DNA of 64,000 nucleotides, taken from positions 176,210 to 240,209 of the forward strand of contig NZ_JAPDOG010000005.1 of assembly GCF_026013545.1 (NCBI RefSeq). The letters are read 5' to 3'. Below the pieces are notes generated by a model that did not search any database, was not told the origin of the DNA, and saw only the letters and a list, made by a program, of their open reading frames with translations. Of the stretch, positions 63,073 to 64,000 are shown in pieces (the stretch's first letter is position 1; each line of letters opens with the position of its first letter). The stretch comes from Defluviimonas salinarum (GTDB lineage Bacteria; Pseudomonadota; Alphaproteobacteria; Rhodobacterales; Rhodobacteraceae). The translations under genes and the position numbers were made by a program.

Positions 63073-63833
63073 CCGACGCGCCCGATCTCCTGCTCGCCCA
63101 TCATCTGAAGACGCTCAAGCTGCCGACCTTCCTGAGGGAATACGACAAGCTCGCGCGCCAGTGCGCCGCGGAGGGGCAGGATCATGTCCGCTTCCTGGCC
63201 CGGCTGGTGGAACTCGAGCTGATCGACCGCGAGCGGCGGATGATCGAGCGCCGCATCAAGGCGGCGAAGTTTCCGGCGACCAAGAGCCTCGACAGCTTCG
63301 ACTTCAAGGCGATCCCCAGGCTCAACAAGATGCAGGTCCTGGAACTCGCCCGCGGGGAATGGATCGAGCGGCGCGAGAATGTCATCGCCCTCGGCCCGAG
63401 CGGCACCGGCAAGACCCACGTCGCCCTCGGTCTCGGGCTGGCGGCCTGCCAGAAGGGCATCGCCGTCGGCTTCACCACCGCCGCCGCCCTGGTGCATGAA
63501 CTGATGGAAGCCCGCGACGAGCGGCGTCTCCTGCGCTTGCAGAAGCAGATGGCGGGGTACAAGCTTCTGATCATCGACGAGCTGGGCTTCGTGCCCCTGA
63601 GCAAGACCGGCGCCGAGCTGCTGTTCGAACTGATCTCGCAACGCTACGAACGGGGTGCCACCATGATCACCAGCAATCTGCCCTTCGATGAATGGACAGA
63701 GACCTTCGGCTCCGAGCGTCTCACCGGCGCGCTACTCGACCGGCTGACCCACCATGTCCACATCCTCGAGATGAACGGCGACAGCTATCGCCTCGCCCAA
63801 AGCCGCGCCCGAAACAACGTCAAAGCGAACTGA
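63069..63833 (+). CDS. istB: IS21-family helper ATPase IstB
   Basis: 254 residues. N-terminal helical domain (LLLAHHLKTLKLPTFLREYD), Walker A LGPSGTGKTHVALG near residue 107, Walker B LLIIDELGFVPLS near residue 167 and sensor segment MITSNLPFDEW. IstB is an AAA+ regulator of IstA target choice. The start overlaps istA by 4 bp; the frame open before it is antisense-type noise. Compare the fragment at 53440. Confidence 0.95.
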   Translation: MTDAPDLLLAHHLKTLKLPTFLREYDKLARQCAAEGQDHVRFLARLVELELIDRERRMIERRIKAAKFPATKSLDSFDFKAIPRLNKMQVLELARGEWIERRENVIALGPSGTGKTHVALGLGLAACQKGIAVGFTTAAALVHELMEARDERRLLRLQKQMAGYKLLIIDELGFVPLSKTGAELLFELISQRYERGATMITSNLPFDEWTETFGSERLTGALLDRLTHHVHILEMNGDSYRLAQSRARNNVKAN

Positions 63834-64000
63834 AGCCAGCACTGCATTGGTCCTGACGGACCAACGCGCCCCGGCAGCCGCCAGCTATGTGAAGAGCGCG
63901 TCTGCCGGGGCGCGACGCGTTCCCCACACTCAACGACATGCACGCTCAACTGGCCGAGTTTTGCTCCGCCACGTGGACGGTTTTTACGCCGCCGTTGACA

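Larger units (their letters stand above)
61470..64000 (+). mobile_element. IS21-family insertion sequence, right end at or beyond window edge
   Basis: Left-end repeats GGCGGAGCAATAGTCGGCCAC (61471) and GGCGGCGTAAAAGTCGGCCAC (61521) match, in inverted orientation, the right-end blocks GGCCGAGTTTTGCTCCGCC (63953) and TTTTTACGCCGCC (63981). These multiple end repeats surround istA-istB as in IS21. The exact left boundary lies between 61324 and 61480; the last bases of the window, TTGACA, are close to or at the right terminus. Confidence 0.85.

Noticed and set aside
1..64000. CRISPR array or rRNA operon
   Set aside because: No regularly spaced direct repeats and no 16S/23S/5S conserved segments were seen.

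Overview
The window is high-GC DNA from an alphaproteobacterium. The most likely group is Rhodobacterales (Rhodobacter/Paracoccus-type). The reasons are the regB / senC-regA-hvrA redox-regulator locus with ahcY close by, the addAB order, a trxA-addA-addB-nucleotidyltransferase-kinase-tsaE run, and a DUF1127 protein. All calls come from reading the sequence and translations; no database search was run.

Region 1 (1-29,100) is ordinary chromosomal backbone. It holds an alpha/beta-hydrolase lipoprotein (cut by the left edge), hslV-membrane protein-hslU, and the long minus-strand run PAS protein-tsaE-amgK-like-murU-like-addB-addA-trxA. These are followed by regB facing senC-regA-hvrA, a LysR regulator that may be hvrB, a DUF1127 gene, an HD hydrolase, ahcY and DUF2853. 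The stretch ends with tsaD-gpsA-yciI-EVE-DUF1761 divergent from hemD-mitofilin-like-hemY.

Region 2 (29,102-40,217) is an 11-kb element inserted in the anticodon loop of a tRNA-Thr(CGU) gene. The two tRNA halves lie 11 kb apart and a 14-bp core is repeated at both junctions. The element carries its own complete, different tRNA-Thr(CGU), so threonine decoding at ACG would be kept. Its cargo is small unknown genes, a terminase small subunit, a terminase large subunit split into separate ATPase and nuclease genes, a restriction-modification block (two adenine-type methylases, a PLD-type nuclease, a small PD-(D/E)XK-like protein), and a SocAB-like toxin-antitoxin pair. I see no integrase, portal or capsid gene, which suggests a satellite-like island that depends on a helper.

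Region 3 (40,220-53,640) is an RNA-repair island that is partly decaying. An IS21 remnant abuts an rtcR gene that has lost its sensor domain and carries a frameshift. Next come a frameshifted kptA, a heavily decayed gene that may be tniQ, and two tandem secreted DUF4034-like paralogues. An intact hen1-rlaP-pnkp operon (RNA end methylation, nucleotidyltransferase, kinase-phosphatase-ligase) follows, then a second kptA remnant fused to an istB fragment.

Region 4 (53,780-61,323) is another accessory block. It has an XRE regulator, a small unknown gene, and an extra tryptophanyl-tRNA synthetase preceded by a complete ribosome-mediated attenuator: a 15-residue leader peptide with tandem Trp codons, three alternative hairpins and a U-run. 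Divergent from it is a full-length hipBA pair with two operator-like inverted repeats. Further on are a metallophosphoesterase, a DEDD exonuclease-like protein, and a three-gene operon (DUF4258, UDG-like, unknown HTH protein) behind a palindrome. Some HipA-family kinases inactivate TrpS, so an accessory, starvation-inducible TrpS beside hipBA may be functionally linked.

Region 5 (about 61,400-64,000) is an apparently intact IS21-family insertion sequence (istA-istB) reaching the right edge.
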